DNA of 14,964 bases from JANQLU01 sp964434955 (GTDB taxonomy: Bacteria > Planctomycetota > Planctomycetia > Pirellulales > Pirellulaceae): assembly GCA_964434955.1 (NCBI GenBank), contig CAYSXI010000134.1, forward strand, positions 1 through 14,964, written 5' to 3'. Below are positions 1 through 7,065 of the stretch, in pieces; positions within the stretch are counted from its first letter, which is position 1; each line of letters begins with the position of its first letter. The notes beneath the pieces are model-generated. The model did not search any database, was not told where the DNA came from, and saw only the letters and a program-made list of their open reading frames with translations. A program made the position numbers and the translations under genes.

Positions 1-259
1 ACACGTCGTTTGCAGAAGTCCGTTGCGGCGTGCCTTGGCGCTCAGAAGGAGTTTGTGTCTCTGTACGAGTTTGGGTCTCGACAGGAGGCGGAGCAGGAAT
101 CTGGTTTTCGAGATTCGTCAACAGAACTTGTAGTCGATCATAATTCTCAGAAATTCTCGAAAGGCGATTCTTGACGGCAGGGCTTTTGCTGTCGACCGGC
201 GCAGGGGTATCTCCCTTGGGCTGGACGTTTCGTCTGTTTGATTTTGTTTTTCTATTCAT
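1..259 (-). CDS. Hypothetical protein, N-terminal part only (leaves window)
   Basis: An open frame of 86 codons reads leftward from an ATG at 259 and is still open at the window edge, so the C-terminus is unseen. I do not recognise the protein. The N-terminus is strongly basic (MNRKTKSNRRN), followed by a short segment that could be helical (NRLSRISENYDRLQVLLTNL, about residues 35-54). A low-complexity stretch rich in Pro, Thr and Gln follows, with TQTRTETQT-like repetition. No signal peptide or membrane segment is visible in this part. The frame is open further upstream, so GTG (about 274) or an earlier TTG could also serve as the start; the ATG is preferred because of the codon, not a strong ribosome site. 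It follows the sulfatase on the same strand but after a probable terminator hairpin, so it is probably a separate unit. Confidence 0.5.
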   Translation of the reverse strand, partial: MNRKTKSNRRNVQPKGDTPAPVDSKSPAVKNRLSRISENYDRLQVLLTNLENQIPAPPPVETQTRTETQTPSERQGTPQRTSANDV

Positions 260-261
260 TT

Positions 262-289
262 CTCGCTCAACCACATTGTTTTCAGCGAG
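262..289 (-). repeat. Small inverted repeat just before the start of the partial gene
   Basis: CTCGCT at 262-267 and AGCGAG at 284-289 are perfect complements around a 16-base loop. On the minus strand the hairpin ends three bases before the ATG at 259 and would include the GAG-rich stretch that could act as a ribosome site. Six pairs is modest and may be chance. Confidence 0.25.
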
Positions 290-298
290 AATGAAATT

Positions 299-320
299 GG
301 CAAGGATCAAAATCCTCGCC
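299..320 (-). terminator. Probable intrinsic terminator of the sulfatase gene
   Basis: Read on the minus strand, GGCGAGGAT, a four-base loop and ATCCTTGCC form a nine-pair stem with one G-U pair. It lies about 38 bases after the sulfatase stop. The downstream tail (AATTTCATT) is only moderately T-rich, so termination efficiency is uncertain. Confidence 0.45.
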
Positions 321-357
321 GAAGGTCAACAAATGGCCGATCCGGTCTCGATTCCGA

Positions 358-1944
358 CTACTGATCGGGAAAATCGGTTTTGATTTCGGGAACCTTGTAG
401 TGTTTCATGAGACGTCGAAGTTCCTTTTGCAACGCTTCGCGTGTTTTGGAATACGACGGATCATTGAAAAAGTCCTTGGTTTCTTCGGGGTTCTTCTTGT
501 AGTCGATGAGTTCCCATTGGTTGATCGGAATCCGCTTTCGATCTTTGGTGGTTTCATAATAGCGAACCAGTTTGTGCTGCTCGGTGACCACACCAAAATG
601 AGCAGGCACGCCATGCATCCCTGTTTCGTAGTAGTGGTAATAGAAGGTCTTACGCCATTCGGGCTTCTCGCCTTTCATCAGGGGCACCAACGATTTGCCT
701 TGCATGTCCTTGGGGATCTCCACGCCAGCCATTTCCAGAAACGTTTCAGCCATGTCGAGATTCGAAACAACGTTTTCGTTCCGGCTTCCAGCCTTGGTCA
801 CTCCCGGCCATCGAACGATCAATGGCGTTTTCAAGGACTCTTCAAAAATCCAGCGTTTGTCATACCAACCGTGTTCTCCAAGATAAAAGCCCTGATCGGA
901 CGAATAGATGACGATCGTGTTTTTCGACAATCCTGATTCATCGAGGTACTTGAGAACGCGACCGACGTTGTCGTCGACCGATTGAATGCAACGCAGGTAA
1001 TCTTTGACATAACGTTGATAGGACCAACTGGTCTTCTCCTTGCCTTGCAAATTTGCCTTTTGGAATTCTTCGTTCTTTTTCAGATACGCATTGAAGAAGG
1101 CGTCTTTTTGTTCCGGCGTGAATCGTCCGAAAAAGCGTTTGAACGGTTGGGTATTCAGATCTTTCTTGGTCCAGATCTTCAAGTCCGCGCCGGGTCGCAT
1201 GTGATTGGCAATCATCATTTTTTGATCCGCGATGACCGATTGCCGACCTTCATAGGAATCGAACAAGGTGGAAGGCTCCGGCATGGTCACATCGTCAAAC
1301 GTGTTGAGATGAGCGGGGCCCGCCGACCAGTTTCGATGAGGTGCTTTATTCTGAAGCATCAGCATGAACGGCTTGTTTTTATCACGCTTGTTCTTGAGCC
1401 AATCCAAACCGACATCCGTGATGACATCCGTACAATAGCCGGTGATTCTTTCGGTGCCCTCCGGCGTTTTGAAATCGGGATTGTAGTAGGCCCCCTGCCC
1501 CGGAAGCACTTTCCAATAGTCGAAGCCGGTTGGTTCCGTTCGAAGATGCCATTTCCCGATCATGGCGGTTTGATATCCATTCTTTCGCAACAGCTTGGGA
1601 AAGGTCTGTTGAGATCCATCAAAGCGGTTGCCGTTGTTCTTGAATCCATTGAGATGCGAGTATTTCCCGGTCAGAATGACCGCGCGACAGGGACCGCAAA
1701 TCGAGTTGGTAACTAGGCAGCGATTAAACAACATCCCTTCTTTGGCGAGTCGATCAATGTTGGGCGTCTTATTTCGATTCGAGCCATAGGCGCTGATCGC
1801 TTGATAAGCGTGATCATCACTGTAGATGAAAAGAATGTTGGGCCGCTCGTTCGCATTCACAAAAGCGTTGTTCGCGACGTTCAGGAATTCTGTTTGAAAC
1901 AATCCGAGACAGATCAGGGCAAGGGTTGAAAGCCAGATTCGCAT
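358..1944 (-). CDS. Exported family S1 (formylglycine-dependent) sulfatase
   Basis: 528 aa; predicted to hydrolyse sulfate esters, most likely of a sulfated glycan, outside the cytoplasm. Residues 1-27 look like a Sec signal peptide (MRIWLSTLALICLGLF core). The alkaline-phosphatase-fold core follows: metal-binding YSDDH (D43, D44), the formylglycine motif SICGPCRAVILTG with C83 as the converted residue and R87, GKWHL (K131, H133), NKAPH (K200, H203), SSDQG (D350, Q351) and LKTPL (K371). A C-terminal DUF4976-like region ends the protein. The segments PTGFDYWKVLPGQG and PFMLMLQNKAPHRNW recall N-acetylglucosamine-6-sulfatase-like S1 enzymes, but the substrate cannot be read from sequence. Position four of the CxPSR signature is Cys, not the usual Ser; CxPxR is still expected to suffice for the formylglycine-generating enzyme. 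The ATG is preceded by GGAA at fair spacing. Divergent from the MORN protein gene. Family assignment is firm; substrate is inference. Confidence 0.95.
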   Translation of the reverse strand: MRIWLSTLALICLGLFQTEFLNVANNAFVNANERPNILFIYSDDHAYQAISAYGSNRNKTPNIDRLAKEGMLFNRCLVTNSICGPCRAVILTGKYSHLNGFKNNGNRFDGSQQTFPKLLRKNGYQTAMIGKWHLRTEPTGFDYWKVLPGQGAYYNPDFKTPEGTERITGYCTDVITDVGLDWLKNKRDKNKPFMLMLQNKAPHRNWSAGPAHLNTFDDVTMPEPSTLFDSYEGRQSVIADQKMMIANHMRPGADLKIWTKKDLNTQPFKRFFGRFTPEQKDAFFNAYLKKNEEFQKANLQGKEKTSWSYQRYVKDYLRCIQSVDDNVGRVLKYLDESGLSKNTIVIYSSDQGFYLGEHGWYDKRWIFEESLKTPLIVRWPGVTKAGSRNENVVSNLDMAETFLEMAGVEIPKDMQGKSLVPLMKGEKPEWRKTFYYHYYETGMHGVPAHFGVVTEQHKLVRYYETTKDRKRIPINQWELIDYKKNPEETKDFFNDPSYSKTREALQKELRRLMKHYKVPEIKTDFPDQ

Positions 1945-2234
1945 TATGGGTTCCGTAGATTCGGTCAGTTTGTGTTTTCAATGATTCTAGTCACCGAATT
2001 ATTTGGTTGGAATCTATCGGAATTCCTTTCTTGGCAAAGTTGGCCGTTTGTTCTGTTTCTGGCGCTAAGGTCGTCGAAGCCGATCGCAAGTCTTGGAAGC
2101 TCAAAAAACGACGCGATTTCTCGGCTTGAATTGAAAATACCGGGTCCCGTTCAAAACCCGCACCTTTGGACCCTGGAAAGCCGAAAATAGAAGATGGTGT
2201 TCTGTTGTTTCACAGCTTCAAGTTTTGCCAGATC
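1945..2234. other. Divergent intergenic region between the sulfatase and MORN genes
   Basis: About 290 bases hold the 5' regions of both divergent genes. No convincing -35/-10 or -24/-12 pair stands out. A TTGGCA at about 2031 has no GC at the required distance. A short plus-strand open frame at 1972-2190 lacks any family resemblance. I see no hairpin of note. Confidence 0.4.
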
Positions 2235-3605
2235 ATGATTCCCGCGAACCGAATGAATTGCATTTTTCAAGCACTGGCCGCAGTCTTACTGTTGCTCGCG
2301 GCGCAAGACTTGTTACTCGGGCAGAAGTTGGTCACGGTCGGATCCATTCGGCAGGAGTTGCCCAAAAAGGATCAGGACGCAAAGGGCAATCAAGATACAA
2401 AACAGGATTCGAAGAAGGCCAATCAGGCCGAGAAGTCGTTGATCGACAAATTCATGGGGAAACAAGGTTCGCAGAGTGTGCCGGGAACTCAGAGTGTGCC
2501 GGGTACCCAGGGCGCGTCGCCAACCCAAGGCGGAGGCGCTGAAGAGATTCCGCCCCCACGTAACCACCGTCCATCCAATAACAATGCCGTGGTTCCGCAA
2601 AACGCACAAGAATCGATCGGGACACCTCTGCCAAATTCGGGCGCCGAAGTCATCCGGCAACGATATCCCAATGGAAAAACCCAGGTCCTGCGTCACGTGA
2701 TTCAAGACGATCAGGGAAACTATCTCAATCATGGGCCCTGGAAATTGTTCAATCGTTCCGGCCAGGTATTGGCAGAAGGCAACTTCGCGCGTGGCTACAT
2801 GGAAGGGAGCTGGCAACGTTGGCACAATGCCTCGAAGGATTCCATGTTCGGGGCAGCACCCTTCAATGAATACAAAGGACCGTTCCTTTCAATCGCGTTT
2901 TTCAAGAACGGGAAGTTGCACGGTAGTTGGGTTGTGCTCGATCCGATGCGTCGGAAAGTTTTTGAGCTTGGCTACGAAGATGGTAAACGAAACGGCGTTG
3001 CGATCTGGTGGTATCCAAACGGCATGAAGATGAGGCAAATGGCCTTCGTGCAAGGAAAGCTCCACGGCGAACTAATCCAATGGGACAAGGCCGGACGCGT
3101 CCAACGCAAGGACACGTATGTCAACGGTCAACAAATCGTGAACAAAACCGAGAACTGGTCTCCCAACCAGAAACGCAATGAAAACTACTTCCTCGGTCCC
3201 CAGTTGGAGGTCGATGGCGAAGACGATTGGTGGAACGCGAAACCCACGGGATACAAAACGATCGGCAACGAAGTCCAGCACGGTAAGTCGTTAGCGTGGT
3301 ACCGAAACGGCCAACCGAAAAAACAAGGTCGGTTTGAAAAGGGGCAGCAAATCGGTCGATTCACGTGGTGGTACCTTAACGGTCAAAAGAAAACGACAGG
3401 CGCCTTTGAAGACGATCAACGCGTGGGCCAGTGGGTTTGGTGGCACGAAAACGGGATGCGAGCCATCACCGGTGTCTATGAAAACGGCCGCCCTACAGGA
3501 ACCTGGCGTTGGTGGGATGAAAACGGAAAACTGGTCCGAGAATCGGATGTTGCTGATTTCCCGGCAGCCATCGAAAGTGAACTACCGGATCCCGACAAAG
3601 ACTGA
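2235..3605 (+). CDS. Exported MORN-repeat (YwqK-like) protein
   Basis: 456 aa from the chosen ATG. Residues 1-30 form a Sec-type signal peptide (basic R6, then FQALAAVLLLLAAQDLLLG). A charged, Lys/Gln/Asp-rich linker at 35-75 is followed by a Pro/Gly/Gln low-complexity stretch (78-100, with SVPGTQ repeated) and then tandem MORN_2-type repeats from about 143 to 436 with the pattern W-x-NG-x-x-x-x-x-G-x-F-x-x-G. Clear examples are YPNGKTQ, FFKNGKLHG, WYPNGMKM, WYRNGQPKKQG, WYLNGQKKTTG, WHENGMRAITG and WDENGKLV. Such proteins are often labelled 'toxin-antitoxin YwqK family antitoxin', but a secreted planctomycete member with no adjacent toxin is better called a MORN-repeat surface or periplasmic protein of unknown role. 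The start could be 2166, 2235 or 2253; 2235 gives a signal peptide with a basic n-region, and no start has a clear ribosome site. Convergent with the VOC gene. Confidence 0.85.
   Translation: MIPANRMNCIFQALAAVLLLLAAQDLLLGQKLVTVGSIRQELPKKDQDAKGNQDTKQDSKKANQAEKSLIDKFMGKQGSQSVPGTQSVPGTQGASPTQGGGAEEIPPPRNHRPSNNNAVVPQNAQESIGTPLPNSGAEVIRQRYPNGKTQVLRHVIQDDQGNYLNHGPWKLFNRSGQVLAEGNFARGYMEGSWQRWHNASKDSMFGAAPFNEYKGPFLSIAFFKNGKLHGSWVVLDPMRRKVFELGYEDGKRNGVAIWWYPNGMKMRQMAFVQGKLHGELIQWDKAGRVQRKDTYVNGQQIVNKTENWSPNQKRNENYFLGPQLEVDGEDDWWNAKPTGYKTIGNEVQHGKSLAWYRNGQPKKQGRFEKGQQIGRFTWWYLNGQKKTTGAFEDDQRVGQWVWWHENGMRAITGVYENGRPTGTWRWWDENGKLVRESDVADFPAAIESELPDPDKD
2472..2503 (+). repeat. Two-copy direct repeat with 18-base period inside the MORN gene
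   Basis: CAGAGTGTGCCGGG occurs at 2472-2485 and again at 2490-2503. The 18-base period keeps the reading frame and encodes two copies of Q-S-V-P-G-T in the linker between the signal peptide and the repeat domain. The near identity at DNA level suggests recent slippage expansion. Confidence 0.8.
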
Positions 3606-3618
3606 AAGCTGCTTTCAG
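3602..3618. terminator. Short hairpin between convergent genes (possible shared terminator)
   Basis: CTGAAAGC (3602-3609), one base, then GCTTTCAG (3611-3618) is a perfect inverted repeat that starts within the MORN stop codon. It sits in the 33-base gap between convergent MORN and VOC genes. No T-run follows on the plus strand; on the minus strand TCTTTGT follows. A weak bidirectional terminator is possible. Confidence 0.35.
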
Positions 3619-3638
3619 TAACTTCCTACCGCAATTCG

Positions 3639-4028
3639 TCAATCTTTTCCGACGTGGGTAACGATCCACCAAATGTTTCCCGATTGATCCTGGACCCCGC
3701 CATAGCGATCACCGTGTGGGAACAATTGCGGTTCCATGACGCTTTCTCCGCCCGCATCCAGGGCCGTTTGGTAGGTCGTATCGCAGTCATCGACATAAAC
3801 ATACATGGAAGTTGGTTGAGCCTTGAGTGAACCCATGGGCTCGCCCATCATGACCACCGAATCTCCAATCGTGATTTCCGCGTGCTGCACGGTCCCATCA
3901 TCTCGGAAGCGAACTTCGCCTCGCAACTCCGCTGAAAAAACCGTTTTGAGAAACTCGATCAGAGCCTCAACCTGGTCGACGATCAGGTAGGGAGTGACGG
4001 TGTGAAGTCCGAACGGATTCGATGCCAT
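3639..4028 (-). CDS. PhnB-like VOC (glyoxalase/bleomycin-resistance fold) protein
   Basis: 129 aa, the full length of a single-domain, two-half VOC protein of the PhnB-like type. The first half carries TPYLIVDQVEALIEFLKTVF and QHAEITIGDSVVMMGEP (H49, E51); the second half carries YVYVDDCDTTYQTALDAGG, then the characteristic PHGDRYGGVQDQSGNIWWIVTH (residues 104-125). Members of this group often lack the four metal ligands of glyoxalase I, so catalysis is uncertain. Its ATG overlaps the TAA of the upstream regulator by one base (TAATG), which implies translational coupling and a shared mRNA with the two-component system. The link could be accidental or could point to a ligand-binding or modifying role. 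The substrate is not known. Confidence 0.85.
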   Translation of the reverse strand: MASNPFGLHTVTPYLIVDQVEALIEFLKTVFSAELRGEVRFRDDGTVQHAEITIGDSVVMMGEPMGSLKAQPTSMYVYVDDCDTTYQTALDAGGESVMEPQLFPHGDRYGGVQDQSGNIWWIVTHVGKD

Positions 4029-5425
4029 TAATTGTCTCCCAAAATACCGTAGGCCTCGGCTTTCTTTTTCAGCGTTGTTCGGTGAATTCCAAGTTGTCTT
4101 GCCGCCGCCGAATACTGCCCTTTGTTTTTCTCCAAAACCAAGCGGAAAAGTGGTTTTTCGATTTCCGCCACCAGCTTTTCGTAAAGTTCCGTGGGGTCAG
4201 AATCGCCGCCGAACTGCAATTCGGCCCAGGTTCGAACCAGCGACTCGAATTTAGTATCGATCGACTGATCCTGGATTTCCATATTGGCGGTAATCGGACT
4301 GGGGAAATGGTCCGGGAAAATCACCTGGTTGCGCGACACGATTCCAGCTTGTTCCATGGCGTTTCGCAACTCGCGAACATTTCCGTACCAGCGTCGTGCC
4401 AGAATTTCTTTCTTTGCTTCCTTCGAAAGTTGCGCTGGCTTTCGATCCTTGGAAAACTGTCGGAGAAAATAGTTTGCCAGTTCAATCACGTCGTCGCCAC
4501 GATCACGAAGCGGTGGTAGGTGAATCACAAAGGAAGAGATGCGGAAAAACAGGTCGTGGCGAAAACGGTTTTGATCGACCATGCTCGCGAGATTTCGATG
4601 CGTGGCGGAAAGAATTCGAAAGTCAGATTTCACGGAATCGCTACTTCCGACCGGCTGGAATTCCTTGAGTTCCAATGCCCTCAGCAGTTTGACCTGAATG
4701 CTTTCCGGAATATCAGCAACCTCGTCCAGAAACAGCGTTCCACCGTTTGCTTGGGCCAGCAAGCCGGGTTTGGCGTCGGTCGCGCCGGTGAAGGCACCTC
4801 GGACGTGCCCGAATAACTCGCTTTCTGCCAAGGCCGGATTGAGCGCGGCGATGTTCACGGCAACGAATCGACCCTTGGCGCGGCGACTGTTGGAATGAAT
4901 CGCTCGTGCAGCCAATTCTTTGCCGGTTCCACTTTCTCCTTCAATCAGGATCGAAGCATCTGAGTCCGATGCCAATGCGATCTTTTTGAAGATTTCGTTC
5001 ATGCATGCCGAGGAGCCAACCAGCAGTTCGTCAATCGACTTTACCACTTCGTTGGGCTCACCGATTTTTGCGACAGCGAGTGCCCGCTCAATCACCGCTT
5101 GAACGTGGTCCAGTTGAAAGGGTTTGACAATGTAGTCAAAAGCGCCTTTCTTGATGGCTTCTACCGCGGTTGAAAGATTGCCATAGGCCGTGATGACAAT
5201 CACGGGAACCCGCGGCCAGCGTTGCTGGAAATGCGCGATCGCCGAAATGCCATCCATACCTGGCAAGCGGACGTCGACAATGACGAGATCCAACTTGTTG
5301 GCCGAATGCTCCAACGCTTTCTCGACCGACGAAAAAGTTTCGACCTGATGTTTCATCGAGGTCGCAAGTTCGCTTAGTCCCCAACAAATCGTTGGCTCGT
5401 CGTCGACGATGAAGATTTTTGCCAA
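4028..5425 (-). CDS. NtrC-family sigma-54-dependent response regulator
   Basis: 465 aa with the full three-domain layout. The receiver domain (1-118) has D8/D9, phosphoacceptor D51 in VIVDVRLPG, T79 and K101. The AAA+ domain (about 134-365) has Walker A GESGTGKE (163-170), the sigma-54 contact loop GAFTGA (210-215), Walker B LFLDE (231-235), the arginine-finger region FRHDLFFR and GNVRELRN. A Fis-type helix-turn-helix (about 436-458, YSAAARQLGIHRTTLKKK) closes the protein. All residues needed for phosphorylation, ATP hydrolysis and sigma-54 contact are present, so it should act as an activator of -24/-12 promoters. The start is TTG at 5425: it is the only in-frame start upstream of the receiver core, an in-frame stop (the kinase's TAG) lies just before it, and it follows a good AGGGGA ribosome site. 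It begins nine bases after the kinase gene and overlaps the VOC gene by one base. Its likely target is the divergent DUF1559 gene. Confidence 0.95.
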   Translation of the reverse strand: MAKIFIVDDEPTICWGLSELATSMKHQVETFSSVEKALEHSANKLDLVIVDVRLPGMDGISAIAHFQQRWPRVPVIVITAYGNLSTAVEAIKKGAFDYIVKPFQLDHVQAVIERALAVAKIGEPNEVVKSIDELLVGSSACMNEIFKKIALASDSDASILIEGESGTGKELAARAIHSNSRRAKGRFVAVNIAALNPALAESELFGHVRGAFTGATDAKPGLLAQANGGTLFLDEVADIPESIQVKLLRALELKEFQPVGSSDSVKSDFRILSATHRNLASMVDQNRFRHDLFFRISSFVIHLPPLRDRGDDVIELANYFLRQFSKDRKPAQLSKEAKKEILARRWYGNVRELRNAMEQAGIVSRNQVIFPDHFPSPITANMEIQDQSIDTKFESLVRTWAELQFGGDSDPTELYEKLVAEIEKPLFRLVLEKNKGQYSAAARQLGIHRTTLKKKAEAYGILGDN

Positions 5426-5434
5426 AGGATTCCC

Positions 5435-6829
5435 CTACTGGTTTGACTGCGTAACCGGAATGTCAAAAACAAATCGTGTCTCTCCGGCTTCACGTTCCCA
5501 ATCAATGGTACCGTGATGGGCTTGAACGATCTGTCGGGTTAGTGAAAGTCCCAAGCCGATGCCGTCAGGCTTGCCGGTGCAAAACGACTCGAACAACCGG
5601 TCTTTGATTTCAGCGCCGGGACCGGGGCCCGAATCGGCAACTTCACAGATAACGCGATCATTTTCTTCTCGAATCGTGATTCTCACCACAGGCTTTGCAA
5701 CATTCGTGCCATCGACGACGCCCGAGGCCGCCTGGATCGCGTTCGATAACAAGTTGGTGACGGCCTGTTCCAGATCGCGCGAACTCCCGTGAACCAGGAC
5801 TTCGGAATCCGGCACATGGACTTCCAGAAGCACACCCAGGTGGTCAGCCTGCGGTCGGGCCAAGCTGATGCTCTGGTCAACGGTCGTCAGGAAATCAAAA
5901 TCTTCCTTGGAGACTTGAGACGAATCGCCAATTCGCAGAAAGCGATCCACACTGGATTCCATTTGCCGCAATTGCTGAAGTGCCACGTCGAGATAATGAC
6001 GATCTTCGGAATCGGAATTTTTTCGGCGGTGAAGTTCAATTGCCATTCGCCCACCGGTGACCGCATTTCGAATTTCATGGGCAATCGCACGACCAATTTG
6101 ATTGAACGTCTTTTCTCGTTCCTGTGACCGAACCTGGTTTTCATAGTTTTTCAAGCGTTCAGCCATTTGATTGACGGAAACCGAAACATCTCGGAATTCG
6201 TCGTTGCGCTGTGGCACGGCGATCGGCTCGAAAGTCCCCCCGGCAATGATGTTGACTTGATCCCGTAATTTTCGCAGTTTTGCCGTGAACTGACCCGACG
6301 CAAATACACCCAGCAACGCGACGACCAGGCTGCCGGATAAACCAGTGATCAAGGGCGTAAGCCAAGCCGCGCGGACTTCGCGAATGTAACTGCGTTCGGG
6401 AAACAGCACATAGAGTTTTGCCGGTTGGCCATAAGCGGTGAATGTTGTTTTCTTGGCTGCGGTCAAATAGAAGGTTTCGTCATCATCAGAGACTTTTGTC
6501 TGGAGTGGATCTTCGCTGGCGTCCGAAAGTTGGTTGAGTTGAGTCACAAATCGCTCAGGATTTTGGATGGTGGAGCCGGCAACTTTGGATTGAGTATCCA
6601 AAAGTATCAGTTCCGTGCCGCTTAGCTTTTTGACTTGTTGAAGGGTCACGTCAGTCACAGGGAATCCCGAATCGGTGACCGACTCGGCGACGCGCGTGAT
6701 TTGCGTTCGAATTTCTGATTCGGAACGTTTGTACGAAAAGTAGCCATTGACGAGCGTCATCAGGATGACCGTACCGACCGCGATGGAAACGAACATCAGC
6801 ACAATTTGGCTTTTTATGGACCAGCGCAT
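5435..6829 (-). CDS. Membrane sensor histidine kinase
   Basis: 464 aa. A membrane helix at about 8-30 is followed by an extracytoplasmic sensor region of about 125 residues (31-156) that I cannot assign to a named fold. A second helix lies at about 157-179, then a HAMP-like linker (180-232). The HisKA dimerisation helix has phospho-acceptor H251 in IAHEIRN. The ATPase domain has an N-box (NLLSNAIQA, N359/N363), G1 DSGPGPG (399-405), an F-box-like RLFESF and G2 GIGLGLSL (423-430). All catalytic motifs are intact. The HEIRN box and the pairing with an NtrC-type regulator place it in the NtrB/AtoS/ZraS-like group. It is first in the minus-strand unit, nine bases upstream of the regulator, which is almost certainly its partner. 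The start ATG lacks a strong ribosome site. The signal it senses is unknown. Confidence 0.93.
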   Translation of the reverse strand: MRWSIKSQIVLMFVSIAVGTVILMTLVNGYFSYKRSESEIRTQITRVAESVTDSGFPVTDVTLQQVKKLSGTELILLDTQSKVAGSTIQNPERFVTQLNQLSDASEDPLQTKVSDDDETFYLTAAKKTTFTAYGQPAKLYVLFPERSYIREVRAAWLTPLITGLSGSLVVALLGVFASGQFTAKLRKLRDQVNIIAGGTFEPIAVPQRNDEFRDVSVSVNQMAERLKNYENQVRSQEREKTFNQIGRAIAHEIRNAVTGGRMAIELHRRKNSDSEDRHYLDVALQQLRQMESSVDRFLRIGDSSQVSKEDFDFLTTVDQSISLARPQADHLGVLLEVHVPDSEVLVHGSSRDLEQAVTNLLSNAIQAASGVVDGTNVAKPVVRITIREENDRVICEVADSGPGPGAEIKDRLFESFCTGKPDGIGLGLSLTRQIVQAHHGTIDWEREAGETRFVFDIPVTQSNQ

Positions 6830-6864
6830 CGTAGATTTTTTCTCAGTTGCAACCCTGCCAAACC

Positions 6865-6910
6865 TGTCGGATGTGTCGACAGACTCGACGGGTTGTCGGT
6901 GGGACTGACA
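6865..6910. promoter_or_regulatory. Cluster of TGTCG half-sites, candidate enhancer for the NtrC-type regulator
   Basis: TGTCGG at 6865-6870, the palindrome TGTCGACA at 6874-6881, TGTCGG at 6894-6899 and TGACA at 6906-6910 are packed into 46 bases. TGTC at 6894 and GACA at 6907 also form an inverted pair. The cluster lies about 90-135 bases upstream of the start predicted from the -24/-12 promoter, the usual place for activators of this family. The assignment to the linked regulator is inference. Confidence 0.4.
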
Positions 6911-6973
6911 CCAAAATGTTGGATTTGCGGTGGGCGTTGCAAAAAGGCCCCGAAATCAACGCCTTGGCGATGT

Positions 6974-6988
6974 TGGCACAGGAAATGC
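6974..6988 (+). promoter_or_regulatory. Candidate sigma-54 (-24/-12) promoter of the DUF1559 gene
   Basis: TGGCAC at 6974-6979 preceded by T, then five bases and ATGC ending at 6988, gives the invariant GG (6975-6976) and GC (6987-6988) with exactly ten bases between. The -24 element matches TTGGCAC completely; the -12 element matches TGC but not the flanking bases. Transcription would start near 7000, giving a 5' UTR of about 66 bases before the ATG at 7066. It points away from the adjacent sigma-54 activator gene. Confidence 0.6.
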
Positions 6989-7065
6989 CTATTAAACTTC
7001 AATTATCCATTGGATGGCTCAATTTTGCCCGGAATTGAGTATCGAGAAAAGGAACCGAGGAATAA

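Noticed and set aside
982..1716. Long plus-strand open frame (244 codons) opposite the sulfatase
   Set aside because: It is antisense to a gene with clear catalytic motifs, and its translation has no family resemblance.
2031..2046. TTGGCA before the MORN gene as a possible sigma-54 promoter
   Set aside because: Ten bases after the GG the sequence is CG, not GC, and no other spacing fits.
1972..2190. Short plus-strand open frame in the sulfatase-MORN intergenic region
   Set aside because: No ribosome site or recognisable motif.
2313..2825. Minus-strand open frame of 170 codons opposite the MORN gene
   Set aside because: Antisense to the signal-peptide and linker coding region; no domain.
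6847..6860. TTGGCA...TTGCAA on the minus strand upstream of the histidine kinase, resembling a sigma-54 promoter
   Set aside because: Only seven bases separate GG and GC; functional -24/-12 promoters need ten, and this spacing is very strictly kept.
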